Of a DNA stretch of 24,238 nt, positions 1-7,533 are shown piece by piece. The DNA is from JBCBWG01 sp036804185 (lineage in GTDB: Bacteria; Pseudomonadota; Alphaproteobacteria; Rhizobiales; Hyphomicrobiaceae): the NCBI GenBank assembly GCA_050330095.1, contig JBHJOC010000111.1, positions 1-24,238 on the forward strand, in the 5' to 3' direction. Position 1 is the first letter of the stretch, and every line of letters begins with the position of its first letter. The notes under the pieces are model-generated. The model was not told the origin of the DNA, made no database searches, and was given only the letters and a program-made list of their open reading frames with translations. Position numbers and translations under genes: made by a program.

Positions 1-1992
1 CGACCCTCGGTTCCTTATGACCTGCTGTCCATCAACACCGGCTCCACGCCCAATGTGCGCCAGGTCAAAGGCGCGCAAGCCCATGCGGTGCCGGTCAAGC
101 CGATTGCCCAGTTCAACCAGCGCTGGCTGCGCCTGCTGGAGCGCGTGCGCGAACTGCACGGTCGCTTCACGATCGCGGTGGTGGGTGGTGGCGCCGGGGG
201 CGTGGAGCTGGTGCTGTCGATGCAGTACCGGCTGCGCCAGGAGCTGCAGACACTTGGCCGCAACCCTGATCTGCTGCACTTTGTTCTGCTCACGGCAGAC
301 GACACCATCCTGCCAACGCACAACCCCTCGGTGCGTGAGCGCTTCCTGCGCGTGTTGCAGGCGCGGCATGTGTCTGTGCACACGCGCGCCAAAGTGACCG
401 AAGTCTCGCCAGGCTGCCTGCACACCCAGGACGAACGCACCTTTGACGCCGACGAAACCCTCTGGGTCACGCAGGCTGGCGGTCCGGCGTGGCTGCAATC
501 CACAGGCCTTGCACTGGACAAGCAGGGATTCATCCAGGTGAACGAACAGCTGCAGTCATTGAATGACCCCAAGGTGTTTGCTGCGGGCGACGTGGCTTCG
601 TTCACGGCGCGTCCGCTGGAAAAGGCCGGTGTGTTTGCGGTGCGCATGGGGCCGCCGCTGGTGAAGAACCTGCGCCTGCATCTGCGTGGCCAGCCCCTGG
701 CGGCCTACAAACCCCAACGCAGCTGGTTGGCGCTGATCTCCACCGGCGACCGCTACGCTGTGGCGTCACGTGGCCGCCTGGGCTTTGCCGGCGCCTGGGT
801 CTGGAGCTGGAAGGACTGGATCGACCGCCGCTTCATGACAAAGTTCAACGAGCTGCCGAAAATGGCGGTGACGCTGCCGCGCCGTCATTCGCCACTCGCC
901 GACCGCGACGCCCTTGCCCAGATCGAGAGCGTCCCCATGCGCTGTGGCGGGTGCGGAGCGAAGGTCGGCGCCAGCGTGCTGTCGCGCGCGCTCGAAGGCA
1001 TCGTTCCTGCGCAGCGCCCGGAAATCGTCGCCGGCCTCGATGACCCCGACGATGCAGCCCTGATCGACACCGGCGGCGACACGTTGATGGTGCACACCGT
1101 CGATTATTTCCGCGCCATGATCGACGATCCCTATCTGTTTGGCAGGATCGCCGCCAATCATGCGTTGAGCGACATATATGCCATGGGCGGCAAACCGCAG
1201 ACGGCGCTTGCCATCGCCACGCTGCCCCATGGTATCGAAACCAAGCTGGAGGCCGATCTCGCCGCGCTCATGGCAGGCGCGAACGAAACCTTGCGCAAAG
1301 CTGATTGCGCGCTGGTCGGCGGACATACCAGCGAGGGCGCGGAACTGGCGCTCGGCTTTGCCGTCACTGGCGCGGTGCCGCGGGCATCGGCCCTGCGCAA
1401 GAGCGGCGCCCGTCCGGGCGACCGGCTGATCCTGACCAAGCCGCTTGGCACCGGCACATTGCTGGCCGCCAACATGCGCGCCGAGGCAAAGGCCCGATGG
1501 CTGATGGGGGCGATCGACACGATGCTGCTCTCAAACGGTCCGGCCGCCGACATCCTGATGCAGTCCGGCGCACGGGCTGCAACCGACATTACGGGCTTCG
1601 GCCTGCTCGGGCACCTGTTGGAAATGCTCAAGGCGAGCGGCGCCGCGGCGCGTATCGATCTGGAGGCGCTGCCGGTTCTCGACGGCGCGCGGCACACCCT
1701 TGCCCAAGGCATCACATCCTCGCTCCAGCCGCAAAATCTGCGGCTGAGGCGTGCGATTGTCCGCAGCGACGGCCAGCAAGGTCATGCGCTTTTCCCGCTG
1801 CTGTTCGACCCGCAGACGTCGGGCGGACTGCTGGCGGCGATCCCACCAGAGGCAAGCAGGGCCTGTCTGCAAAGGCTGAGCGATGCCGGCTATCCAGGCG
1901 CAGCCGTGATCGGCGAGATCACAGCATCTGACGGGTCCGCCGAGATCATCAGGCTCACGGCCGGCGAGACCGTGGCGTCTGCCGCCTTATGA
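1..1992 (+). CDS. selD: NAD(P)H dehydrogenase-like / selenide,water dikinase fusion (5' partial)
   Basis: The reading frame is open from the first base, so the start lies outside the window; the GTG at 55 is internal. The first part (to about base 830) is a type II NADH-dehydrogenase-like flavoprotein domain: it shows the nucleotide-binding glycine motif VGGGAGGVE near base 180 and the FAD-side motif KVFAAGDVAS near base 572. From about base 937 the protein is SelD, which makes selenophosphate from selenide and ATP for selenocysteine and selenouridine synthesis. The SelD N-terminal signature reads CGGCGAKVG; the second cysteine (codon 952-954) aligns with the catalytic Cys/Sec and the lysine three residues later with the essential Lys. 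Further family motifs are DDAAL, GGHTSEGAE, DITGFGLLGH and FDPQTSGGLL. Such oxidoreductase-SelD fusions are known in bacteria. The flavoprotein half may supply reducing power, which is inference. It converges on fdhD, which fits a selenium-dependent formate dehydrogenase context. Confidence 0.93.
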   Translation, partial: RPSVPYDLLSINTGSTPNVRQVKGAQAHAVPVKPIAQFNQRWLRLLERVRELHGRFTIAVVGGGAGGVELVLSMQYRLRQELQTLGRNPDLLHFVLLTADDTILPTHNPSVRERFLRVLQARHVSVHTRAKVTEVSPGCLHTQDERTFDADETLWVTQAGGPAWLQSTGLALDKQGFIQVNEQLQSLNDPKVFAAGDVASFTARPLEKAGVFAVRMGPPLVKNLRLHLRGQPLAAYKPQRSWLALISTGDRYAVASRGRLGFAGAWVWSWKDWIDRRFMTKFNELPKMAVTLPRRHSPLADRDALAQIESVPMRCGGCGAKVGASVLSRALEGIVPAQRPEIVAGLDDPDDAALIDTGGDTLMVHTVDYFRAMIDDPYLFGRIAANHALSDIYAMGGKPQTALAIATLPHGIETKLEADLAALMAGANETLRKADCALVGGHTSEGAELALGFAVTGAVPRASALRKSGARPGDRLILTKPLGTGTLLAANMRAEAKARWLMGAIDTMLLSNGPAADILMQSGARAATDITGFGLLGHLLEMLKASGAAARIDLEALPVLDGARHTLAQGITSSLQPQNLRLRRAIVRSDGQQGHALFPLLFDPQTSGGLLAAIPPEASRACLQRLSDAGYPGAAVIGEITASDGSAEIIRLTAGETVASAAL

Positions 1993-1995
1993 GCG

Positions 1996-2023
1996 GGGCT
2001 CAGCCGGCGCGGATGATGAGCCC
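1996..2023. terminator. Hairpin between convergent selD and fdhD
   Basis: Perfect 7-bp arms GGGCTCA (1996-2002) and TGAGCCC (2017-2023) are separated by 14 bases. They fill the 31-base gap between the two convergent stop codons. There is no T-run on either side, so this is only a plausible bidirectional terminator. Confidence 0.4.
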
Positions 2024-2824
2024 TCACACCAGGATGCGCTGGGGGTGGGTGAAAACCTCAAAACCGTCATCGCGCGCCAGCGCCACCAGAGTGATCCCGA
2101 CCTGATCCGCCGTTCGCACCGCAAGCGCAGTCGGCGCGGAAACGGCCACGACAACCGGGCTTCCCAGCACGGCCGCCTTCTGCACCATTTCCACCGATAT
2201 ACGGCTTGTCAGCAGCAGCAATCCGTTCGCCGCCGGCTGATCCTTGCGCGCCATGGCGCCGACCAGCTTGTCGAGCGCATTATGCCGTCCGACATCCTCG
2301 CGCACCTCGAGCAGCCCACCATCCGCCGTCCAGAAACCCGCGGCATGTACCGCGCTGGTTTGCGCGTGCAGCTTCTGGGCGTGAAACATGTCGTTCTGGG
2401 CAGATCTGATCATCGCGGCGTCGAATGTGGCGCGGCTCTCGACGACGCGGGGCGGCCGATTTGCCGCCTGCAGGCTCTCGACACCGCAAAGCCCGCAGCC
2501 CGTTGGACCGATGACGTGCCTGCGCCGATCCAAGAAGCCTGCCGATGCCTGCGCATCGAGCCAGATCCGCAGGTCGATGCCGTAGCCGAATTCCTCGATA
2601 TCGACAGCCTTGATCTGATGCCGCGATGTGATCTGACCTTCGCTGAGGCTGAAACCCAGCGCATAATCATGCAGGTCCTGTGGCGTCGCCATCATGACAG
2701 CGTGCGTCGTACCGTTATAGGTGAGCGCGATGGCCGTTTCCTCAGGGATAGCGCGCGAGCCCGAGGCCGAAGGCCCCCGGCTCTTCCATGAAAAAATCTG
2801 CACCTGATGTACGGGAGCGGTCAT
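2024..2824 (-). CDS. fdhD: Formate dehydrogenase accessory sulfurtransferase FdhD
   Basis: A 266-residue protein of normal FdhD length. FdhD takes sulfur from the cysteine desulfurase IscS and transfers it to the molybdenum/bis-MGD cofactor of formate dehydrogenase in the cytoplasm. The key cysteine pair is present in GCGLCG (C110 and C113), and the conserved motif EDVGRHNALDKLVG lies near residue 177. The C-terminal segment LLLLTSRISVEMVQKAA is also typical. The ATG at 2824 overlaps the stop of the preceding decayed antitoxin frame (sequence ATGA), so the two frames are translationally adjacent, probably by accident of the upstream rearrangement. The neighbour selD converges on it. A formate dehydrogenase itself is not in the window. 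Confidence 0.96.
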   Translation of the reverse strand: MTAPVHQVQIFSWKSRGPSASGSRAIPEETAIALTYNGTTHAVMMATPQDLHDYALGFSLSEGQITSRHQIKAVDIEEFGYGIDLRIWLDAQASAGFLDRRRHVIGPTGCGLCGVESLQAANRPPRVVESRATFDAAMIRSAQNDMFHAQKLHAQTSAVHAAGFWTADGGLLEVREDVGRHNALDKLVGAMARKDQPAANGLLLLTSRISVEMVQKAAVLGSPVVVAVSAPTALAVRTADQVGITLVALARDDGFEVFTHPQRILV

Positions 2825-3441
2825 AGTCGTGCCATGCCTTCCGCTTCTGTTCCCGCGACTATAGTGGATTTCGGCTTCGCATGCGCTAATTTTGCCCGGT
2901 CAGGCAAGCCGAAGGAGCCTGCAAAGCCGAATGTCTGAATGCCGCTGTCGCCTGACCGGACGGATCGAGGTTCGGCTCGTTGCGCGCGAGGGCGCAAACC
3001 CATTCGTGCTGAATGGTCTTCGACCAGCACGGCCCGAAGACGTCGGCGAGAGCGATGCAGAGCAGGATGCTGCGCGCTGTCGCCAGGCAGAGAACGCTCG
3101 CATCGATCAGTGCGGAATGGCAAGGCTCCCTTCTCGACAAGACCCACCAGGTAGGGCCGCGAGACGTTCAAAAGATCTGCGGCCTGTTGCGTCGTCAGCT
3201 CTGTTTCGGTCGGCACGACGCTGACCGCTCGCTTGGTTGCCATCTCTTCGAGTACCTCTTTCAAGAGCTTTGCCACGGCGACAGGCAACTTTATACTCGC
3301 CACCTCGCGACCGGCGGCCATCATCTGCACGCACAGGCTCTGCTTGTCGGCAGTCTTCAGATTGAGGATGCGCATGGCCTCACGGGCGAGCACAATGTCT
3401 GCCTCTGAGGGTATGGTGGGATCGGTGCTGGTGCGGGCCAT
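2821..3441 (-). pseudogene. Antitoxin-like helix-turn-helix protein, C-terminus lost and frame fused to toxin DNA
   Basis: The first ~110 residues from the ATG at 3441 look like the DNA-binding antitoxin found upstream of PIN-domain toxins: a helical start followed by an excisionase-like HTH, LTTQQAADLLNVSRPYLV, near residues 82-99. The usual sequence after this motif (a PFR-K-V type wing and a short C-terminal tail) is missing. After ALPFR the frame reads a low-complexity Arg-rich stretch with no family likeness, to a stop at 2821. The DNA of that stretch codes in another frame for a PIN-domain fragment, so a deletion appears to have joined the antitoxin to the toxin out of frame. An upstream TTG (3459) is possible, but ATG 3441 fits the family better. 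The hybrid could still be expressed and bind DNA; that is untested. Confidence 0.7.
2886..3117 (-). pseudogene. PIN-domain toxin fragment (VapC-like)
   Basis: In a frame different from the antitoxin, this stretch reads ALIDASVLCLATARSILL, then IALADVFGPCWSKTIQHEW and ALARNEPNLD. This is the usual beginning of a PIN ribonuclease of the type paired with HTH antitoxins, with the first catalytic Asp (in IDAS) present. The fragment lacks the normal start, and likeness to the family ends after about 55 residues, before the later acidic residues needed for metal binding. It is therefore an inactive remnant. The recognition is by motif; I could not run a profile search. Confidence 0.65.
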
Positions 3442-3587
3442 TCCGGACTCACTTGTCAACTCAAGACTGCCTCATACGTGCAGCAGGTGAAATAGTCGAA
3501 ATACTTGAAAGAAAGATCCCTCGCCCGGGGATCCAGAATGGCCGCAAGCTGGCGGTTTGATTACGCCATGAAGCTAGAGCCCTGTCC

Positions 3588-3806
3588 GGCCGACGAGATT
3601 GCTTCGATCCGCGCCTGCTGGCGCAGTTGATGATCGAGACCAACAGTCGCGATTCCTTCTGGGACGACCCGGCGCGTAATCTGCTCACCGGACTGATTTT
3701 CTATGTGATCGAGGCGTTCCCGCCGTCGCGGCGGAACCTGCGAGAGGTGCACGGCTGTCTTGGGCTGGGCGTTAAGGGCACATCCGCGTGCAAGCTCGCG
3801 TGCTGA
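3588..3806 (+). pseudogene. Remnant of a conjugative coupling protein (VirD4/TraG-like)
   Basis: One plus-strand frame reads FDPRLLAQLMIE, then SFWDDPARNLLTGLIFYVIE and PSRRNLREV. This resembles the central ATPase region of type IV secretion coupling proteins, where FW-x(2)-ARNLLTGL-type motifs occur. No start codon or Walker motifs are present, and the frame ends at a stop at 3804-3806 after an unrelated tail. An adjacent frame (3776 onward, with VLIDRQAFERWREAH and GKLELLLLQTLWQDE) is also protein-like but not recognised; it runs into the 3' end of the Fic gene. Both look like debris of a lost conjugative or integrative element. The family call is tentative. Confidence 0.45.
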
Positions 3807-3880
3807 TCGACCGCCAAGCGTTCGAGCGCTGGCGCGAAGCGCATCGCGTCGGCAAGCTGGAGCTGCTGCTGCTGCAGACA

Positions 3881-4984
3881 CTATGGCAGGACGAGGTCGT
3901 AGTGCGTGCTGCGCCCGCCCGCCTCACTTTTGCAAAGGATGCCCAGACGAACCAGAGCAGCAATGTCCCGATTTGCGGTGTCCTGAGAGCTTTGTGTCAG
4001 CTTCGCCCACTTGGATGAGGTCAACCTGCCCTCGAACCCGTCCAGCAGGCGATTGATGACCCTCACCTGGCGCTCGTTCAAGCTGGCAGCCTTGTGAACA
4101 TCCCAAAAGCGCGCCTTGTCGAGCACTGCCGAAAGCACGATGTCCGCCCCGTCGATGGCGCGCTGGAGGCAGGACAAAAACCATGTCATCCACTCTGTCA
4201 CATCCTGTTCGCCCTTTTGGGTGGCTTCCAGGATTGCGTAATAATCGTTGCGTTCGGCGCGTATCTGGGCCGACATGCTGTAGAAACGCTGCGGGCTACC
4301 TTCCGAGCGCGTCAGGGCAAGGTCGGCGATGGCGCGGGCGATACGCCCATTGCCATCATCGAACGGGTGAATGGTGACAAACCACAGATGCGCCTGTGCC
4401 GCCTTAAGCACCGGATCGATGTCAGCGGGCGCATTAAACCAGTCGAGGAAGGCTTCCATTTCGGCGGCAACGCGTTCCACCGGTGGGGCAGTGTAGTGGA
4501 TTTGCTCGCGCCCGATGGGTCCGGAAACCACCTGCATGGGGCCGCCACTATCGTCACGCCAATCTCCGACACGGATTTGCACCATGCCGCTCCGCCCGGT
4601 TGGGAACAGGGCAGCATGCCATTCGAACAGCCGGTCGCGGGTCAGCTCCGCGTCGAAGTTGCGCGTCGCGTCAATCATGACCTCGACGATGCCTTCCACA
4701 TGCCGGTCGGTCGGGGCGAGCGCTCCAATGTCGATGCCAAGGCGTCGCGCCAGCGACGAACGAACCTGCTGAACGTCCAGCTTCTCACCCTCGATCTCGC
4801 TGGTCTTGACCACATCCTGGGTCAGCGTGCGCAGGAAGGCTTCTTCGCGCAAGGGAAAGCCCAGAGCCTCCATGCGGCCCAGCAAGCGGCCCTGCGCATG
4901 CCGCGCATTGGCCAGCAGCGCGGCTATGTCTGCATCGCGCCAGATTATGCCAGGCCAATCCGGTTGTTCCCATATATACGTCAC
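3881..4984 (-). CDS. Fic-domain protein AMP-transferase with DUF4172-type N-terminus and C-terminal winged helix
   Basis: Fic enzymes transfer AMP from ATP to hydroxyl side chains of target proteins. The active-site motif HPFDDGNGRIAR is complete (residues 206-217 from the chosen start). The inhibitory motif TSEIEGE near residue 61 fits (S/T)xxxE(G/N) and lies N-terminal to the core, which marks a class II, self-inhibited Fic protein. The N-terminus YIWEQPDWP is the usual opening of DUF4172-Fic proteins. The C-terminal ~65 residues (NERQVRVINRLLDGFEG onward) resemble a winged helix. The frame stays open upstream to 5053, but that extension is encoded by palindromic DNA and family members begin at YIW, so I chose GTG 4984 (about 367 aa). 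No separate antitoxin is visible. The gene sits beside mobile-element debris. Confidence 0.9.
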   Translation of the reverse strand: MTYIWEQPDWPGIIWRDADIAALLANARHAQGRLLGRMEALGFPLREEAFLRTLTQDVVKTSEIEGEKLDVQQVRSSLARRLGIDIGALAPTDRHVEGIVEVMIDATRNFDAELTRDRLFEWHAALFPTGRSGMVQIRVGDWRDDSGGPMQVVSGPIGREQIHYTAPPVERVAAEMEAFLDWFNAPADIDPVLKAAQAHLWFVTIHPFDDGNGRIARAIADLALTRSEGSPQRFYSMSAQIRAERNDYYAILEATQKGEQDVTEWMTWFLSCLQRAIDGADIVLSAVLDKARFWDVHKAASLNERQVRVINRLLDGFEGRLTSSKWAKLTQSSQDTANRDIAALVRLGILCKSEAGGRSTHYDLVLP

Positions 4985-5084
4985 AATCTCCGCGTCTCCT
5001 GCGGAGATTATGGGCGCTATTCTCCGCATCGGCAAGCCTAATCTCCGCACCATATGCGGAGATTAGGGCACACATTCTCCGCAC
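4985..5084. promoter_or_regulatory. Palindromic operator array upstream of fic
   Basis: Two inverted repeats precede the chosen GTG. The stronger one has perfect 11-bp arms, TAATCTCCGCA (5039-5049) and TGCGGAGATTA (5055-5065), with a 5-base spacer. The second has 9-bp arms AATCTCCGC (4985-4993) and GCGGAGATT (5001-5009) with a 7-base spacer. Two extra half-sites, TTCTCCGCA, lie near 5020 and 5076. The centres of the full sites are about 55 bp apart. This arrangement suits a dimeric or tetrameric DNA-binding protein; the Fic C-terminal winged helix is the obvious candidate for autoregulation, which is inference. Confidence 0.65.
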
Positions 5085-5167
5085 GGTCGCGCAAGCCGTG
5101 CCGGAAACCGTTGAGAACCATGGCGCCACGTTGTGTTGAACTGTCCCTATCCTGTCCCTGAACGCGA

Positions 5168-5297
5168 GAAAGCCCTGTCCGTGAGGATCGGGGCTTTCAC
5201 TTGAAGCGTTGATATTTCTTGGAAATTTGGTTGCAGGGGCTGGCAAGCAACGAATATTGCGATTGGTCGAGCAGGTGATCCCGAAGCTTGCAGCGTG
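5168..5297 (+). repeat. Dispersed intergenic element, copy A (hairpin plus conserved block)
   Basis: It starts with a hairpin with 8-bp arms GAAAGCCC (5168-5175) and GGGCTTTC (5191-5198). Exactly 10 bases later comes TTGATAT, and then TTTGGTTGC at 5226-5234 followed by a run similar to copy B at 19802-19918. The spacing of hairpin, TTGATAT and TTTGGTTGC is the same in both copies to within one base, while the sequence has diverged (roughly 70 % identity by eye over the last 90 bases). Confidence 0.6.
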
Positions 5298-5618
5298 ATC
5301 TCGGGCGTATAAACCCGGGTTCAGGCAGCCGCAAAGTCTCGGAGCTTTCGCGGTGAAGCTGGTTTCGTTGCGGCCTCGAAGGGCGTCTTTGGCTGGTGGG
5401 CGGGGCTAACGCTGGCGCTCTACGTCATCCAGACCGCCTTGGCCGCCGGAGCGAACCCCCATTCGGTCTTGTATTCCCAGGGCACTTGAACAGAAAGACC
5501 CGAGCTGGCTTTCGTGCCAACCAGACCGACGCTCTTGCGATCTGACACAAAGTCTAGTCCCAGCCAAAACCGGGGACATGAAGCACTGTGCGACGCCAAC
5601 GAAATTCGTATTTTGCGT
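5298..5618. other. Intergenic stretch without a recognisable gene
   Basis: No frame here gives a protein I recognise. A minus-strand frame over 5420-5600 (including SVGLVGTKASSGLSVQV and EYKTEWGFAPAAKAVW) is protein-like but lacks its own start and is not assignable. It may be a remnant. Confidence 0.35.
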
Positions 5619-6683
5619 CTATTCCTTCCGGATCCCAGCAACGAACTGCGCAACCACTTCCACGACCGTGGGAGCGATGGGAAGGCTCGGGTCGGCGTAT
5701 GTCGCGAGGTTGTCTGAGGGGTCTTCGGATGCCACGATCTTGAGAACATGATTGACGTCGGGAACCAGCGCGAGGGTAGCATTCGGTGCCGCCTCTGCCA
5801 GCAAGCGTGCGTCTTCTGTACTGACTTGCAGGTCGCGTGTGCCTTGGATAACCAACATGGGAACCGCGATCTGCGCAGCCAGTTGAGTAGGTTCGTAGGA
5901 AAATGCGTCGATCAGGTAATCCTGAACGTCTGGCCCAAAAAGAGGCAAAAGCGCGGCATCCATCGCGCTCGCATCGACCCGTTCACCGCGGCTCAGCGTC
6001 GCCAGCACCGCATCGGCCTCCTCCAAAAAAGGTGCATTCGCGGGGTTGGCCCGCAGTTGCTCGCGTATCACCTCGTTCAATGGCCGACCGATGCTGGCGA
6101 TGAGGATCAACCCGCAAGCGTCCGGAAGACGCGCCATTGCGGCGAGGGCGACCAGTCCGCCCTCGCTATGGCCTATCGGGATCACGCAGCGCGCGCCGTC
6201 CGCTGCGGGCAGCCGTTGCTGGATGGCATTCGTCCACGCAAGCAAGTCGTCGCCGTAGCCTGCGATGGTCACATTGTTCGGGTCCGGAATCGCACGCTCC
6301 GAACCGAACAAACCGCGCTTGTCTATGCGCACCGAAGGATAGCCGCGCTCGGCCAGCGCTTCGGCAAGCAGTCTGTAGGGCGCTGCCGAAATGCCGAGCG
6401 GCGAATTGCCGTTGCGGTCGGTCGGCCCCGAACCGGGCACGATCAGAAACACCGGCATTTCTGTCGAAAGAGGCCAGTCGGCCGGGAGCGTCAAGGTTCC
6501 CATGAGCGGGCCAGTAGGGCCCGATGCAATCAGTTCCTCCTCAATCGGCATGATTTCTCCTGCATTGGCACTTCCTCCTGCTTGGGCGTCCGCGAGTGAT
6601 GTGGCTGCGAGGGCGGCCAACACGATTAGAAATCGTGTGAAGCCGGCGGGGGCAGATCGAATGGCGCTGATGTTCCAGGACAT
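5619..6683 (-). CDS. Secreted alpha/beta-hydrolase
   Basis: A 354-residue protein with an N-terminal Sec-type signal (hydrophobic segment FLIVLAALAATSLADAQA, residues 18-35), so a periplasmic or secreted enzyme. The alpha/beta-hydrolase catalytic triad is visible: nucleophile Ser173 in GHSEGG, acid Asp284 in GTRDLQV, and His312 in DVNHVLK. The oxyanion-region motif IVPGSGPTDRNGN near residue 81 is typical of esterase/peptidase-like members of this superfamily. The substrate cannot be told. The ATG at 6683 is only 6 bases after the stop of the Rid-family gene, without a strong ribosome site, so translation is probably coupled to that gene. The later part of the protein is complete, ending at 5619. 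Confidence 0.88.
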   Translation of the reverse strand: MSWNISAIRSAPAGFTRFLIVLAALAATSLADAQAGGSANAGEIMPIEEELIASGPTGPLMGTLTLPADWPLSTEMPVFLIVPGSGPTDRNGNSPLGISAAPYRLLAEALAERGYPSVRIDKRGLFGSERAIPDPNNVTIAGYGDDLLAWTNAIQQRLPAADGARCVIPIGHSEGGLVALAAMARLPDACGLILIASIGRPLNEVIREQLRANPANAPFLEEADAVLATLSRGERVDASAMDAALLPLFGPDVQDYLIDAFSYEPTQLAAQIAVPMLVIQGTRDLQVSTEDARLLAEAAPNATLALVPDVNHVLKIVASEDPSDNLATYADPSLPIAPTVVEVVAQFVAGIRKE

Positions 6684-6689
6684 TGTTGC

Positions 6690-7103
6690 TCAACCATGGC
6701 CGGGTGCACGTGCGACCATCTCGATTTCGATCTTGAGATCGGGAGAGAACAGGGCGCTGACGCCCAGCCCGGTCATGGCCGGCATGGCCTCGCCGAGAAA
6801 AGCGACCAGTGGAGGAAAGACCTCCGCCGCCTTATCTGGGCTCCAGTCAACGATGTAGGCGCGGAGGCTGACGATGTCGGCAGGCGTCGCTCCGATGCTG
6901 TCAAGGCAGGTTTGCAGGTTGCGGCAGACGATCTCGGTCTGCTCGCGCAGCGTCTCGGGTGCGCGATCGACGCCTTTCTGCGCGGCGATCTGACCTGAAA
7001 AGAAGGCAAGCCTTCCTGCGTCGACCAGAGTCCCATGCGAGTGATGGTTCTGCGTCGCGTCCCACAATTCCGGTGGGTTGAGGCGAACAAGCGGTCCAGT
7101 CAT
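6690..7103 (-). CDS. Rid (YjgF/YER057c/UK114) family protein lacking the catalytic Arg
   Basis: A 137-residue protein with the Rid fold signature: FSGQIA, LDSIGATPADIVSLRAYI and KIEIEMVA. Archetypal RidA hydrolyses reactive enamines/imines and needs an Arg in the segment before VGV; here that segment reads AMTGLGVSALF, with no Arg. A RidA-type deaminase activity is therefore not expected, and the protein belongs to another Rid subgroup. The start is ATG 7103, preceded by AGGAAA at a good distance; the frame is open farther upstream, but that part codes for a peptidase fragment. It is followed by the secreted hydrolase with a 6-base gap, so the two form an operon. A similar pairing recurs near 21 kb. 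Confidence 0.88.
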   Translation of the reverse strand: MTGPLVRLNPPELWDATQNHHSHGTLVDAGRLAFFSGQIAAQKGVDRAPETLREQTEIVCRNLQTCLDSIGATPADIVSLRAYIVDWSPDKAAEVFPPLVAFLGEAMPAMTGLGVSALFSPDLKIEIEMVARAPGHG

Positions 7104-7190
7104 GTCTGTCTTTCCTTTATTGCAGGCGTGAAACCACCCGTTGCGAATATCGCCGCTGAGAGAGACAGATCCGTGACGGTCAGCGCGACC

Positions 7191-7313
7191 CCACCTGTTA
7201 GCAACCTCCGGGTCCTGACGGGGATCGTTCTCCAACCACCCGAAAGGCTCGGCGACGGTAACGCCGAAAATCTCGTCAACCGTCTCGGTCTGACGTGTGT
7301 CGGGATATGTCAA
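7191..7313 (-). pseudogene. N-terminal fragment of a prolyl oligopeptidase (S9 family)
   Basis: From a TTG at 7313 with AGGAGA just upstream, the frame reads TYPDTRQTETVDEIFG, then VAEPFGWLENDPRQDPEVANRW. This is the N-terminal signature of prolyl oligopeptidases (YPxTRR...VDxxFG...DPYRWLEND...). After about 41 residues the likeness stops, and the frame runs in phase into the Rid gene. The whole propeller and catalytic domain are missing, so a deletion left only the start of the gene and its ribosome site. The preserved translation signal may still drive the downstream operon. The 220 bases upstream, to the beta-lactamase stop, show no recognisable gene. Confidence 0.7.
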
Positions 7314-7533
7314 CGAAGTCTCCTAATTGGCTGCTGCCGGGCCGATGGTCAGCATCAGGGCCGTGGCGCCGTTGCACAGTACCTTCAACTTCAGGCCCCG
7401 GCGGCTTATCGCGCAGCCGGAAGCGCGCCTGGGCGTCCGGGCCGATCGAACGGTCATTCAAAAGTCTCCTTGTTTGGAGTGACGGCCCCGGGGTTCTTTG
7501 GGGGCGCGCCAGATCAGGCCCAGTGCAGAGCGT

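Noticed and set aside
766..1326. Long minus-strand open frame within selD
   Set aside because: It is antisense to a clearly conserved SelD domain and has no family likeness; such frames are common in GC-rich DNA.
4094..5041. Plus-strand 315-residue frame over the Fic gene
   Set aside because: It mirrors the Fic coding sequence, which carries complete catalytic motifs on the other strand.
5226..5245. Possible tRNA gene, because the complement of TTTGGTTGC(A/G)GGGGC resembles a tRNA 3' end with CCA
   Set aside because: The following bases do not form T, anticodon or D arms in either copy, so no tRNA is called; only a possible attachment-site origin is noted.
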